Shown here: piece by piece, positions 36,475 through 48,199 of the stretch | Numbering within the stretch: the stretch's first letter is position 1 | Layout of the letters: every line of letters starts with the position of its first letter | DNA from: Hyperoodon ampullatus | Lineage: Eukaryota > Chordata > Mammalia > Artiodactyla > Ziphiidae | Direction: 5' to 3' | DNA: 64,000 nucleotides | Assembly: GCA_949752795.1 (NCBI GenBank) | Contig: OX457060.1 | Span: 105,908,949 to 105,972,948 of the forward strand | Made by a program: the position numbers and the translations under genes | The notes under the pieces: model-generated | Told to the model about the DNA's origin: nothing | What the model saw: only the letters and a program-made list of their open reading frames with translations | The model's database searches: none

Positions 36475-39235
36475 GATATAATAAGTATAATTTTTAGGAA
36501 TGAATGTTAATTACATATAACTTAGGAATATTAACACGATATAGTGAAAAGTTTATTGGAGAGCATAGGAAGAAAGACATAGCAAGCTTTGCTGTGTATC
36601 TACATAAACCAATAAGGTCATCTTACTGTCCTTGCAGAGGTGGAAACTCTCCATGGTAGAAATTAGAGCTGTGACACAAACTTCACTGAAAGTCTAGTTT
36701 GACAGGATTTATTGTTGATCAAAATAATATTATACATTTTTTCTCTGAATTTTTATCATTTCTGGCCTAATCAGGGAATGCAAATTCTTTGAGAAATTTT
36801 TATCTTTCTCAGGTAGGTTTCAAGTACTATCATGCTTTGTACAGAGAAGATATTCTTTATGAATAACCATACATTTATTATAATGTTGGAAAGTATTTTT
36901 CTCAACAAGTGCCTCATTTAAATAATTGGGGGAAGCATATGAATTCACAAGGCCATGAAAAATGATCACAATGCCATACGAAAGTATTACTTTGTTCATG
37001 ATAGAAATATTAACTTGCCTTTGGAAATATTTTTTGGCAAAATAAAGGTCTGAATATAATCATTTGGGTTTTTAGGAGGGTATTAGAGACACATTTTCTA
37101 AAACAATTTAATGTGGACACATTTTGAATTATGCAGGATTATTTTTGAAGGACTTTAGAATATATTAAGGAAAAATCCTTCAAGTTTCCTTTCCTGCAAT
37201 ACAGTAAACCTGATTTTCTGACTGCAAGTCAAAAAAAGTCTTGTGTAAATTCATGAGGAAGCTGTTCACTCCTTAAGGCAGAGGAAAGCATGTCAGCGGG
37301 AAGCAAATAACCACCCTCACTTTTCATGATATTTGGTGGAGCAAGTCAGCACGTGTCCTGTTAACTGACTTCCACTTTTTCTCTATTTCGTTTTGACACA
37401 AAGCTCTTGCTAAAGAGGGGCAAGCTTAAGTTTGAGCCTGAGAATATGGGGATTATGCTTTGCTAAGGAATTTTAAAATTCGGAGCTGTTAGAAGAATTT
37501 GGAAGTGAGTCTCAAAGAAGCTTTTCTTCACTTGGAAGCTGGGAACTTGTGTAACCTGGAGCATAGGGAGGGGGTTGAGGTGGGAGTGGGGGTGAATCAA
37601 GGTCACCAGAAAAATGAAAGGAAGATTGGTTTTGGAGATTCAAATGGAAATTCATCCTACTTAAGGGCTGACCCATCAACTGCCATTACCTGGATAAACT
37701 GTTGATGCTGTTGATTTGACCCTGGGGGGTCTATTGTGAAACGAAAATAAACAAACAAAAAATTAGGGTGGAGAATCCATATTCCCATCCCAACCCTATA
37801 AAAAAGACCACATTTCATAAACAGAAGTGAATTTTCAAACATGATTTGTACATAGCTATGCCAAATGATAGACGTATTGGACTGAATTTAGTATTCAGTA
37901 GTTTGACATCCTATCTTTTCTTTGGTGTTTTGACCTTGTCATTTACACATCCTTCATTTGAAAATACTTAGAAGAAGCAGAGCAAAAACAAACCCTCCAC
38001 TTACTTTTCTGGTGCTGGTCTCTTTAAAACTGTAGCAGGAAGTTAACCTTCATTATCTAATATTTAACCACTTTCTATGATATTTATATATTTTCTTCTA
38101 CCTTATCAGTTAAACATATGCATTATTAAATTGTTACATTTGTTATGGATGTGAAAATTTATTTTCTTCAGTAGAAATCTTCAGCTTTTAGTAACTTGGA
38201 AAAATTTCATTGAGAGAATAAATCTTAGGTATTCAGAGAAGCATATCATGTTATATGCAATCTGTTCTTCATAAATTTTTTTTAACAGTCCAAATTACAG
38301 ATTATTAGCCCCTACATTCCTACCCTTTAAAGCTATTAAAGAGAAATCACTCATATCACTTCATGAGGAATGGCATGATCTGTATCTTCAGCATATGGGG
38401 AAAACCCATAGACGAGGTGATAATTACTGTAATGTGTTGTGAACCCCCTTGGATTAAAAAAAATGCTTTAAACACAAAGAAGTAATAAACTTGATTCTCC
38501 AGAGAGCTCTAAAGGAGAATCTGACTTCCCTGTCACTTAGAGTATTATTTTCCTAGATTTGAGCTTCAGTCCAACTCAGAGTAGAGGGTAGTATGTATGT
38601 TTGGGTGAGCCTCACCCTGCTTGAGAATTCTTCCTTTGGGTTGATGGGCTGTGTCTCTTAGAGTTCTCCAGTATAAATATATACATCCCTGAGGTGAGTG
38701 TAAATAAATTAATTTAACAGATTATTTTAACTTTAGCAAGGCCTTTGGGCAAATAAATCACAGAATCAAATTTTGGTGAGAAGGAGAAAGAGAAATCAGC
38801 AGAGAATGATAGGGTCTCAAACAAACTTTGGACTGTCAACACAGCACACGGGCCCTGGGAAATAAAGAGAAGAGGACAAAATAAGTGGCAGGAGCCTTAG
38901 ATAAATCCCATCTACTTGTTAGTTTTGCTTGGACCAGACTGCTCAGGAAGTGCCTGTGAGCTCTGATATGTCTTTATGTGCTTAGCGAACCCAAAAGAGA
39001 AGTCACCTTTGCACCAATAGGCCCCTCCTCTTGAGTTCCTCATTTCAGTTGAGAACTAGTTATCTTAGTGACTCATGTCTTTCTGTCTGCCTGCTTATTA
39101 ACATATTTGCTATAACCTGCAGATTCTACCTCCACAATACCTCTCATCTATTTCTTCCTTTACATTCCCATTGCCAGAATCAAGTTCGGGACTTTATCAC
39201 CTCTTGCCCAGATTAATAATTGCTTTCTAACAAGA
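36475..39235. other. Unassigned AT-rich DNA, no gene seen
   Basis: No repeats were recognised with confidence and no coding sequence is supported. It lies 2-5 kb downstream of HTR1F. Confidence 0.45.
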
Positions 39236-39239
39236 AGTT

Positions 39240-39880
39240 ATTATGTCCAGTACTCTCTCTGCTCAAGTCCACTAAGATTTTTTTTCTAGAATTGCCCAAA
39301 ACTTGTAATATTTCTCTTAAAAAGCATCAGTGACCACTCATTGACAGACAGCAACCAAATTAACTATAGACTTCTTTTTCTGACATTCAGAGTCAGCCAC
39401 AATAATGGCCAGTTTCTCTTTTAAGCTCTTCTACTGTCATTGTAAATAGCTGCCAAACTCTTTGCTATTTATGATCATGTCCCATCAAATGCTTGCAGGA
39501 TGCAGTCTGAAATCTTTATGTTGCCACCACCTGAAGTATGCTCTTCCAAATCTCTTTCTCAAATGCTGTTCATTAAATATCCATTTTAGATACATTCTTT
39601 ACAAAAAATTCCTGATTTTTCTCAACTAGATGTGATCAGTTTTTCCTTTGAATCATCATAAAAATGTAAACAACCTCCATGCTGATTTTTGTTTTTTCTT
39701 TTCTATTGTAGTGTTCATATTTTTGTTGTTTGTTTCACCTTTTAGATTGTAAACATGTTAAAGGAAGAAACAGTATTTTATTATTTCCTGTATCTTCTAT
39801 ACATCTTCTATACATTGAGAGTACATCTCAATGCCTTATATAAAATTAAAGTTCTGTAAATATTTGTTAGATTGAGAGTA
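39240..39880 (+). mobile_element. L2-like LINE 3' part, degraded
   Basis: The general order fits an L2 3' end: 'CACCACCTGAAGTATGCTCT', 'CACCTTTTAGATTGTAAACA' and the end 'AATATTTGTTAGATTGAG'. It is heavily diverged. Confidence 0.45.
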
Positions 39881-40681
39881 ATGTGTCATTGATACATAAA
39901 AAATTGATGTAATGTACTCTTAAGCTCCCCACTGGGAAAGAATATTTAGAATACACATGAAGGTACAGCTTAGAATAAAAGGGAATGTATTGTTTTTTCA
40001 AATGATTTTGGTTGATGGTAGGATTAAAAGGTGGTATATGACCTTTCTGGTTCAGATGAAATGAAATCTCAGAAGCATGGTTCTTTTGTTTTCAAATCCC
40101 TATATAAATATGGTAGATAAACTTATGAAATTGCTTTGGATCACTGAACTTGTGGAGTGACCAACTGGGAGATATATACATATATGATATATATAATTAG
40201 TATAATATTAATCTTTGCTTATTCATTTCTATCAGTTGGAAAACTAGAGATTTTTTGAAGTCAGTGAAAAGTCTAAGAATTCCTACCACATTCTCTCTAA
40301 TAAAAGGGAAATAGCTGCTGAAGTACAAAGTATCACAGACTTTTTAGTTAGCAACTAAGCTTATTAACATTAACAGAAATGAAATGTATATTATATATTT
40401 TTAAAAGTCAGGCATATAATATCTATGGCAAGTAACGTAGGGTACTTAGTGCCTTAAATTTGATTCCTAAACATGGCAAAATTAGAACACCACCCCCAGA
40501 CCCTCCCTGAGTTATTTCTACTAGGGTAAGGCTTTGATTTCAAATGTTGATAATATGTGATGAAGAAATTATTCTTCTAGGAATTCATATTAAACAAAAA
40601 GAATATGGTAAATACGCACAAGTTCAGTATCCAGAATTATTTTGCAGTACCTAGGTCATTTTATGATTACTCCTTACTATC
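39880..40681. other. Unassigned AT-rich DNA
   Basis: A short (TA)-rich run lies near 40170-40195. No gene was seen. Confidence 0.45.
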
Positions 40682-40696
40682 AAAATACAAGGACAG

Positions 40697-40903
40697 GGCT
40701 TCCCTGGTGGCGCAGTGGTTGAGAGTCCACCTGCCAATGCAGAGGACACGGGTTCGTGTCCCGATCCGGGAAGATCCCACATGCCGCGGAGCAGCAAGGC
40801 CCGTGAGCCATGGCCGCTGAGACTGTGCGTCCAGAGCTTGTGCTCCGCAACGGGAGAGGCCACAACACTGAGAGGCCCGCGTACCGCAAAAAAAAAAAAA
40901 AAA
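40697..40903 (+). mobile_element. CHR-type SINE, short form
   Basis: It starts GGCTTCCCTGGTGGCGCAGT, has B box GGTTCGTGTCC and ends GTACCGC plus poly(A). Flanking repeats AAAATACAAGGACAG / AAAATACAAAGACAG at 40682-40696 and 40904-40918 differ by one base. It lies about 590 bases past the HTR1F stop, antisense to that gene. Confidence 0.94.
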
Positions 40904-41416
40904 AAAATACAAAGACAGTGTCAACCTCTGACTTTTATGTTTCCTCTGGTCACAGTAAGTAAGAGTCTTTTTTTTTAGCTCCTTCTCCCTCCTATTTTGC
41001 CTAGGGTAAGACGGAGAGGGGACAAGAGTGGTTAGGTAGGAGAAACGTGTGCTTTGTGGTGAATTTATCTTGTCTATAAAATAGTAGAATCATATAATAA
41101 AACAATAAGATTATGTAGAAATTATGGAGGGAGGTATGTTGTTAATTGAAAATTCTTCTGTAGTTGTTATAAGATATAAACCTGAAAAATCACTGTTAAT
41201 AATAATATATATATATATATTTCCAGTTAGTTTTCAGGGACATTGCATAGGCAAAATATTGTTTATAAACAATAAATTATTTTCTAATTTCACATACTCT
41301 AGAATAATGGTCAAAAAAGTCTTTAAATCAATACATTTTAGATGTATGTTGCTATTAAAATATATATTAATATCATTCTAGCAGCTTTAATTTATGTCCT
41401 CTAAAAGTTTAAATGT

Positions 41417-41422
41417 TTTATT
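41417..41422 (-). terminator. HTR1F: Candidate HTR1F poly(A) signal
   Basis: TTTATT on the plus strand reads AATAAA on the HTR1F strand, about 70 bases past the stop codon. It is the first canonical hexamer downstream. Others could be used further downstream, so the real 3' end may be longer. Confidence 0.4.
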
Positions 41423-41489
41423 CTTTATCATTCATTTAGTTACTTCACCTCAACAGAACCCCAATCTTTTCATAATAAACTTCTTTAAA

Positions 41490-42587
41490 CTAATTTCGAC
41501 ATCGCATAAGTTTTTGGAATGCTTTCTTGAAGTCTTCATTAAAGATTGTATAAATCAGTGGGTTTATAAGGGAATTGAGATATCCAAGCCATGTCAAAAA
41601 ATTTGACATTTTTTCAGAAATTTTACACTTTTCACAGACATTAACAACCAATTCTTTTACAAAAAAAGGAAGCCAACATATTACAAATGCACCCAAGATT
41701 AATCCCAGGGTAGTGGCTGCTTTGCGTTCTCTTGTGCCTGAGATCTTTTGCCTTCTCCAGGATCTCTCATGCTTGAATTCAGACCTGGGGCTTTTCACTG
41801 TGTTATGAATTTTATCAAAGTCCGTTGATGGATCAGATAAAGATTTTTCTAGCATGTATGGTGTGGAGACCAGTCTAATGCTTTTCTCACCACTCCCCAA
41901 AAGGTGACCATTCAGTTCCTCCTTGGCAATCCTACTTGCTTGTCTCTTGTGGTATAACGTCTTTGCTGCTTTATATATTTTGTAGTAGAGGATCAAAATC
42001 AATGTTAATGGGATGTAGAAAGCTCCAAATGTTGAGTAAATAGTGGAAACAATGTTGTCGTGTTTGATGATGCACTCATCTTCTCGGCTAGTTCCTTGGT
42101 GCCTCCAGAATAGAGGAGGCATAGAGATGAAAACAGATATAATCCAAACTATGGTAATCATAATGCCAGCATGCTTGGGAGTCCTTTTCCTGGCATACTC
42201 AACAGCATCTGTGATTGCCCGGTACCGATCCAAAGCTATAGCAGAGAGATGCAAGATGGAGCAAGTGCAGCACGTGATGTCAACACTCAGCCAAATGTCA
42301 CAGACCACTTGCCCCATAATCCAGCTCTCTCTCACAATATACACAATGCTGAAAGGCATCACCAGGACAGCTACAAGAAAATCTGTGACTGCAAGGGAGC
42401 AAATTAAGTAGTTGGCTGGGTGGTGTAGCTTTCGGGTTACAATAATTGCAGCGATCACAAGTGAGTTAATGGTCGTCGTCATCAGTGCCAGCCCAGAGAG
42501 AATGAAGGACACCAGAATTTTTGATGGCATTCTGTCGAACAGTTCTTCCGAGGTCAAGTTTTGATCAGATGAGTTTAAGAAATCCAT
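41490..42587 (-). CDS. HTR1F: 5-hydroxytryptamine receptor 1F (5-HT1F), intact single coding exon
   Basis: This encodes a class A GPCR of 365 residues that binds serotonin at the plasma membrane and, as known for the family, couples to Gi/o to lower cAMP. Visible landmarks: N-terminal N-glycosylation sequons at N5 (NSS) and N10 (NLT); seven hydrophobic segments beginning near residue 24; N41 (TM1) and D69 (TM2); the amine-binding Asp D103 in TM3; conserved cysteines C96 and C172; DRY at 120-122; W148 in TM4; P193 in TM5; a long third loop at about 208-290; CWLP at 304-307 followed by FF at 308-309; NPLIY at 342-346; a short cytoplasmic tail. By recall the human protein has 366 residues; this copy appears one residue shorter in the third loop, near residue 230. 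The ATG is fixed by an in-frame TAA 15 bases upstream and by the family start MDFLNSSDQN. No frameshift or internal stop is present. Orientation puts the 5' flank at higher coordinates. Confidence 0.97.
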   Translation of the reverse strand: MDFLNSSDQNLTSEELFDRMPSKILVSFILSGLALMTTTINSLVIAAIIVTRKLHHPANYLICSLAVTDFLVAVLVMPFSIVYIVRESWIMGQVVCDIWLSVDITCCTCSILHLSAIALDRYRAITDAVEYARKRTPKHAGIMITIVWIISVFISMPPLFWRHQGTSREDECIIKHDNIVSTIYSTFGAFYIPLTLILILYYKIYKAAKTLYHKRQASRIAKEELNGHLLGSGEKSIRLVSTPYMLEKSLSDPSTDFDKIHNTVKSPRSEFKHERSWRRQKISGTRERKAATTLGLILGAFVICWLPFFVKELVVNVCEKCKISEKMSNFLTWLGYLNSLINPLIYTIFNEDFKKAFQKLMRCRN

Positions 42588-42632
42588 TTTTTGTTTGATT
42601 TAGAAGATTAATATAGCTGAAAAAATGGACAC
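42588..42632 (-). other. HTR1F: 5' UTR part of the HTR1F coding exon
   Basis: Read on the minus strand, these 45 bases lie between a good splice acceptor and the ATG. They contain an in-frame TAA 15 bases before the start, so the reading frame cannot extend upstream. This fits a gene whose whole coding sequence is in the last exon with non-coding exons further upstream. The upstream exon or exons could not be located by eye. Confidence 0.7.
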
Positions 42633-42657
42633 CTGTAACAAAGGAGAGGAAAAACAG
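42633..42657 (-). promoter_or_regulatory. HTR1F: Splice acceptor of the HTR1F coding exon
   Basis: The minus strand reads CTGTTTTTCCTCTCC followed by TTTGTTACAG and then G. This is a long pyrimidine tract ending in CAG, 45 bases before the ATG. It is the strongest acceptor near the gene and sits where a 5' UTR intron would end. That it is used is inferred. Confidence 0.7.
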
Positions 42658-42659
42658 TT

Positions 42660-44165
42660 CAGAGAAGGCTTCAAAGATTTTTCTCTTCCTTTCAGAATAA
42701 TTTTTTTTAAGTATACATGTATCTTTTTCCAGAATAGTCTATGGATTAAAAACATGGAGTTCAGATAGCTCTTTTTCTTTACATTTAAGAAATACAATAA
42801 GAACAGTAAAAAACAACAACTTTAAAAACATTTTCTTAAAATGGGGCTCAAATAAAACAATTTTTATGCATAAAATAACCTATCACTAAAATCTCTACTA
42901 TTATAAAAGTGTTTAAAACCTATATTAATATTAGCTATGTTTTTCTCTTTGTCTACAGCAGAAAAAGTTTAAAAGCACATGTCGTTAGCATATATTTGTG
43001 CATTATATAATGTAATATAAGAAAATATCATTTTAAAGGCAGTATTCAAAATCATAAACAATTTTGTACTTAAAGTTACACTGAGAACATTTTCTTTGGG
43101 CTTGTGGAGACTAAAGGAACTTTCAATGTATTTTATGTCAGGATATAAAGGTTATAAAAAGAAAAATAAACAAAATTAAAATATTTTTAGTGTATTTCTA
43201 GCATTCCATGATCATTTTATGAAATTAGGAAAATGTCAGAGTGTTTAGTAGTCTTTGTGGATATAAGTAGTTAGTTTGCTTTAAAAAGATGAAATAAAAC
43301 TAGTTGGAGCCAAATAACCATACAACACTGCCCATAATTATGATATATATGACCGAAATAAACCACTGAACGAGGTGAACCTTGACAGCAAGAAAAGCTC
43401 ATAACGTCACACACCCTGAAATGGAAATTATTCTTTACAAGACTCCATCGTAATGACCATGTAACCTTACTTTTGAAAGGGAACCCTCCAAACATGGCTT
43501 ATAATTTTTACTTCAGTCCATGCTATTACTTAATTGCAAGTCAAATACGAGCAATTAGAGTGTAATTAAATAAGATTAATCGTTTTTATAAATAGTTTTT
43601 ATTTTCCAAATCAGCACTTTTCTCTTTCTTTAATAATTCTTTAGTAGCTACCTACATCTTTGGAAAAGACAGAGAAAAGATGGAAACCTGAAACTTTATT
43701 CTTAGTTATAGTTATAACTATTATTGTACCTCTATATTCCTTGAATTATTTTTACTTTAAAGTTGTTATGTTTTACTAATTGGAACTGATAGAACAATAA
43801 TTTAAAATACTTGATATTTTTATATCAAGTGCTTCTTATGAAGTGTGTGTGTATACATATAAGATTATGTATATATATATATATTATAAAAACTTGGAGT
43901 GCAGCATATTTAATATCCTACTTGTGTTTGAGTTACCAGTAGTAAATTTAATTTTTATTTTCTCATATTCATTGAAGGCAGGTGCTGATGGCTTGCTCCT
44001 AAGCAAATTGAGTGACAGAAGAAATCTGAATACATGAGACCCATAAAACAAATAGTCCCATATGTAATTGAAAAGGAGTTGTATATCTAAGTTACTTATA
44101 TCAACACTTACCCATTTGTAAAGGGCAACTAAGACAACTTCAGATAAAGAATGGAGGCTACAATC
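42660..44165. other. HTR1F 5' intron or flank, repeat-poor
   Basis: AT-rich sequence directly upstream of the coding-exon acceptor. There is no recognised interspersed repeat for about 1.5 kb apart from a (TA)n run at 43868-43884. No upstream exon could be identified by eye. Confidence 0.45.
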
Positions 44166-44171
44166 TCCTTA

Positions 44172-44350
44172 GAAATTCTAAACCAGTGGTTTTGGAACTC
44201 TGTTTTCCTCAGAGTCACCAGGAGGGCTTGTTAAAACACAGATTATTGGGTCCCAGTCTCTGGAGTTTGAGATTCAGTAAATCTGGGGCAGAGCCTTCAA
44301 AACTGCATTTCTAACAAGATCCCAAATGATGCTCATGCTGTTTGTCCAAG
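44172..44350 (+). mobile_element. MER5A-like DNA transposon remnant (hAT-Charlie)
   Basis: It has the MER5A pattern 'CCAGTGGTTTTGGAACTCTG', 'GTCACCAGGAGGGCTTGTTA', 'TTTGAGATTCAGTAAATCTG' and 'GCATTTCTAACAAGATCCCA'. It is non-autonomous and old. Confidence 0.65.
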
Positions 44351-44574
44351 GAGTCAGGTTTCTGGCGGGTGATCAATACGGTTCTTCCTCAGCTCTTTGT
44401 CTAATCCTTTCACCGTTATGGCCTTTATGAGTTCCTCTCATAAATGTCAGAGAGAAGCTCTGACATTTCTGCTGTACAACTTTCTCAGCATCTCTCTTTC
44501 TCACATTCTTATTTCCTGGAGTTTTTCAAATAAATGATCTTCCTCTAGCTTTTCTTCTGATGTCTCCCTATTTT

Positions 44575-44695
44575 TTTTTAACTTTTTATTATGAGAATTT
44601 TCAAACACAAAGTAGAATAATGCAGTACACATCCATGTGCCCATTACAGAAATTCATCAATTGTCATCATTTTGCTAATCTTGCAGGAACAAGTG
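44575..44695 (-). mobile_element. Old L1 3' fragment, antisense
   Basis: 'TTTTTATTATGAGAATTTTC', 'CCATGTGCCCATTACAGAAA' and 'CATCAATTGTCATCATTTTG' match reverse-strand ends of old L1 elements. Short and diverged. Confidence 0.5.
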
Positions 44696-45117
44696 TTAAT
44701 TATAATCAGAGATAAAACAGGATTCAAACTTTGTGGAAAAGAGTAAAATATACTTTTTTATCAGCAGTCAAATGGTAAAAGTGGGCGGAATCATTGCATG
44801 GTGCAACATGGAGGGTTAAGGTCCTTTAACAGAAGGATGCATCCTGCATGAAAGGGGGTGGGACATATTTTATAGGCCCTTCTTCATACTGTAGGAAGAA
44901 TCAGGACCACAGCCTATCTTTTTTATTAGATTATGAAGTTAAAGGGAACAGCAAAATCATTTTGGTATAGCAGCAAATCAGTGGATTATGTTGCTTATAG
45001 ACAATGTCTTCTAAAATATTCCTCTGAAACTGAGAAGCTGAAGAAGGCTGATGAATCACCTATTTTAAACTGTAATTTTTGCTTTTCATGTATGTTTAAA
45101 CCTAAAACCTCTCTTTT

Positions 45118-45452
45118 ATTTTTTATTTATTTTATTTTATTTTTTTAAGATGTTGGGGGTAGGAGTTTCTTAATGAATTTATTTTTTTTTGCTGTGTTGG
45201 GTCTTCGTTTCTGTGCGAGGGCTTTCTCTAGTTGTGACAAGCGGGGGCCACTCTTCATCGCGGTGCACGGGCCTCTCACTATTGCGGACTCTCTTGTTGC
45301 AGAGCATAGGCTCCAGACGTGCAGGCTCAGTAGTTGTGGCTCATGGGCCTAGTTGTTCCGCGGCATGTGGGATCCTCCCAGATGAGGGCTCGAACCTGTG
45401 TCCCCTGCATTAGCAGGCAGATTCTCAATCACTGCACCACCAGGGAAGCCCC
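45118..45452 (-). mobile_element. CHR-type SINE, long form
   Basis: It runs from T-rich sequence through 'GTTGGGTCTTCGTTTCTGTG' and 'GGGGGCCACTCTTCATCGCG', the long-form tail in reverse, to CCACCAGGGAAGCCCC. Perfect flanking repeats AAAACCTCTCTTTTA lie at 45104-45118 and 45453-45467. Confidence 0.94.
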
Positions 45453-45770
45453 AAAACCTCTCTTTTAATAAGTCTCTACTGAAATATTCATTTGTGGAAT
45501 AATTCTAGCAAGTTTTTAATGTAAATATTCAATAGTTTCTATAAAGAACTCTGTTTCTTTTTCCTGCTACAGTCCCTTCTTATCAAAATTGCTAATATGT
45601 TGTGTTACTTAGGCTTGCCAGTACTGGGTAAGTTAAAAGGAAGAGGGCAGGGAGAATTCTGTCTTTGCTGCCATCTGGCTTTTCTTCCCCTTCCAAACAA
45701 GGTCTCTTTTAATCTATCTAAAATTTTCCTTTAGGTTTTTTCCACTTAAGCCGAATATCTTTGAGCCATG

Positions 45771-46262
45771 CTTTTTTTTTTTTTTTAACATCTTTATTGG
45801 AGTATAATTGCTTTACAATGTTGTGCTAGTTTCTGCTGTGGACCTAGAGTCTGTCATACAGAGTGAAGTAAGTCAGAAAGAGAAAAACAAATACCATATG
45901 CTAACACATATATATGGAATCTAAAAAAAAAAAAAAAAAAAGGTTCTGATGAACCTAGGGGCAGGACAGGAATAAAGATGCAGATGTAGAGAATGGACTT
46001 GAGGACACAGGGAGGGGGAAGGGTAAGCTGGGATGAAGTGAGAGAGTGGCATGGACATATATACACTACCAAATGTAAAATAGATAGCTAGTGGCAAGCA
46101 GCCACATAGCACAGGGAGATCAGCTTGGTGCTTTGTGACCACCTAGAGGGGTGGGAGGGAGACGCAAGAGGGAGGGTGTATGGGGACATATGTATACATA
46201 TAACTGATTCACTTTGTTATACAGCAGAAACTAACACTACATTGTAAAGCAGTTATACTCCC
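45771..46262. mobile_element. L1 with two opposed 3' segments (twin-priming type)
   Basis: The left part (45771-45838) is the antisense L1 tail: T-tract, then 'TCTTTATTGGAGTATAATTG'. At about 45839 it switches to plus-strand L1 3' sequence ('TCTGTCATACAGAGTGAAGT'), which runs through the polypurine region to 'ACATTGTAAAGCAGTTATAC' and stops at TCC without its own tail. The two parts share about 45 bases. This fits inversion during reverse transcription. No flanking target-site repeat was found. Confidence 0.75.
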
Positions 46263-46863
46263 TGATTATTATTAATCCTGACTTTGTGCAGATCTTGGAC
46301 CCCCTGCTCTAGACATGTTAACTCCCCTTCTAGAAGGTGACTTATTTGATTAACTGATTTCTCTAAGTATCACACTGTAGCATTTAAATTAGGCTCAACA
46401 AAATGGTACTTAATCCTAAGGGAAAAAAACCAAAATGTGTCATATAAATTCTACTGCATTTTACAAGAAATTTTTCCATTATTAACTTTAGAAAGTTAAT
46501 TAATCTTCTGAAAATTGTTTTTGTAGAAAACAAAGAAAATAGGAAAACAAATGCAGCCAATCACAATTGGGTTCCTTTTTCTTTTTGTCTTATTTTTCTT
46601 GCCACTTAATTAGAATTTCAATAAACCATCTACCTTCATTGATTCAGACACGGCCTCTAATCAGATTCTTTCTTACTCCTTTACATCTTTAGTTCCCACA
46701 GTGAGGCCTCATGGTGCTAGGGACCACTTCTGTGTTACTAGACATAGACTACATCACACACATTTCTCCTCAAACTATATTCTGTATTTTGAATGTATTC
46801 ACTGGGAAATAGTCAGGATTATTCTGTAATTAGAGCCTGTAGTCCCATCATTTATGTGTAGCC

Positions 46864-47068
46864 TTTTTTTTTTTTTGTGGTACGCGGGCCTGTCACTGTT
46901 GTGGCCTCTCCCGTTTCAGAGCACAGGCTCCGGACGCGCTGGCTCAGCGGCCATGGCTCACGGGCCCAGCCGCTCCGCGGCATGTGGGATTTTCCCGGAC
47001 CGGGGCAAGAACCCATGTCCTCTGCATCGGCAGGCGGACTCTCAACCACTGCGCCACCAGGGAAGCCC
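46864..47068 (-). mobile_element. CHR-type SINE, short form
   Basis: T-tract then GTGGTACGCGGGCCTGTCAC and the end CCACCAGGGAAGCCC. Flanking repeats TTATGTGTAGCCTT / TTATTTGTAGCCTT lie at 46852-46865 and 47069-47082. Confidence 0.93.
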
Positions 47069-47409
47069 TTATTTGTAGCCTTCTTGATAATAACAAAGAG
47101 ATAAAAACTTCCCCAGGCTTTACTCAGCATGAATATTTGCCAATGTATTGATTTAGCAACATGGTGCATTTTACTTCTCCACTTACACATAGTTTTTTAA
47201 ATCTAATGTTGATTTATATTCAGATGTCTGATCTTGATGTCCAACTGTATTGTTCTCATTCAGGTTAAACTATAAGCTCATTGGGGCATAGCTTAATTTA
47301 CTTTATATTGTAAATAACCTGGGGGGGTGTCATACACAAATAGCTTTAATAATAATGCTGTAGAAGGCAAGAAAGCAAAATTCAATTCTATCAAGACCTC
47401 ATAAGAACC

Positions 47410-47650
47410 CATAACTTGGCTGCTCCAACTAGAATGGTAATAATATTTATCTTTTCTGAGTGTTTAATTCTGCAGGAACTATGCTAAGTGCTTCGCATAT
47501 GTTAACCCATTTAATCCTCACTGTTAACCTATGAGGTAGGTACAGTTATTATCTCCCATTTCATAGGTAAGAAAACTGAGGTATAGAGAATTAATGAAGT
47601 CCTTTGCAATGAAACATAACCAATGGTTGGTGGAACAAACCCATTCCTTT
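47410..47650 (+). mobile_element. MIR-like SINE
   Basis: The MIR core and tail order is visible: 'GAACTATGCTAAGTGCTTCG', 'AACCCATTTAATCCTCACTG', 'TATGAGGTAGGTACAGTTAT' and 'AAGAAAACTGAGGTATAGAG'. Confidence 0.8.
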
Positions 47651-47912
47651 AATCACCATTTTACTGTCTATGAGGTACTTAATACTTTACTTAATAACTC
47701 TGTTCTAGTCATGAAATCTATAAAGTACTTTTTCTGTAAAATAAAGATTGTTATGGAGTAATAAGTATATTCAAATGGAGGCAAATATCCAATAGATTGA
47801 ACTGCTTATTTCTTTTTTTAAGTGGAAAAATAATATTTATTAAACCCTTCCAAAGCTGTTAAAGAATAAAATATATACCAGATGTGCAAGTCCTTTTAAA
47901 AATACAGAAAGA

Positions 47913-48199
47913 GGGCTTCCATGGTGGCGCAGTGGTTGAGAATCTGCCTGCCAATGCAGGGAACATGGGTTCGAGCCCTGGTCTGGGAAGATCCCACATG
48001 CCGCGGAGCAGCTAGGCCCGTGAGCCACAACTACTGAGCCTGCGCTCCGCAACGAGAGGCCGCGACAGTGAGAGGCCCGCGCACCGCGATGAAGAGTGGC
48101 CCCCACTCGCTGCAACTAGAGAAAGCCCTCGCACAGAAACGAAGACCCAACACAGCCAAAAATAAATAAATAAATAAATAAAATTAAAAAAAAAAAAAA
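47913..48199 (+). mobile_element. CHR-type SINE, long form, with internal deletion
   Basis: It starts GGGCTTCCATGGTGGCGCAG, has B box GGTTCGAGCCC, and then lacks about 16 bases of the usual 'CGTCCGGAGCCTG' region. The long-form tail and (AAAT)n follow. Perfect flanking repeats AAAATACAGAAAGA lie at 47899-47912 and 48200-48213. Confidence 0.94.

Noticed and set aside
42043..42411. Plus-strand open frame of 122 codons opposite HTR1F
   Set aside because: It is the antisense shadow of the conserved receptor coding sequence and has no domain of its own.
21317..48199. CRISPR-like array formed by the regularly recurring CHR units
   Set aside because: Copies are kilobases apart, occur in both orientations, have poly(A) tails and individual target-site duplications, and lie in a mammalian genome.
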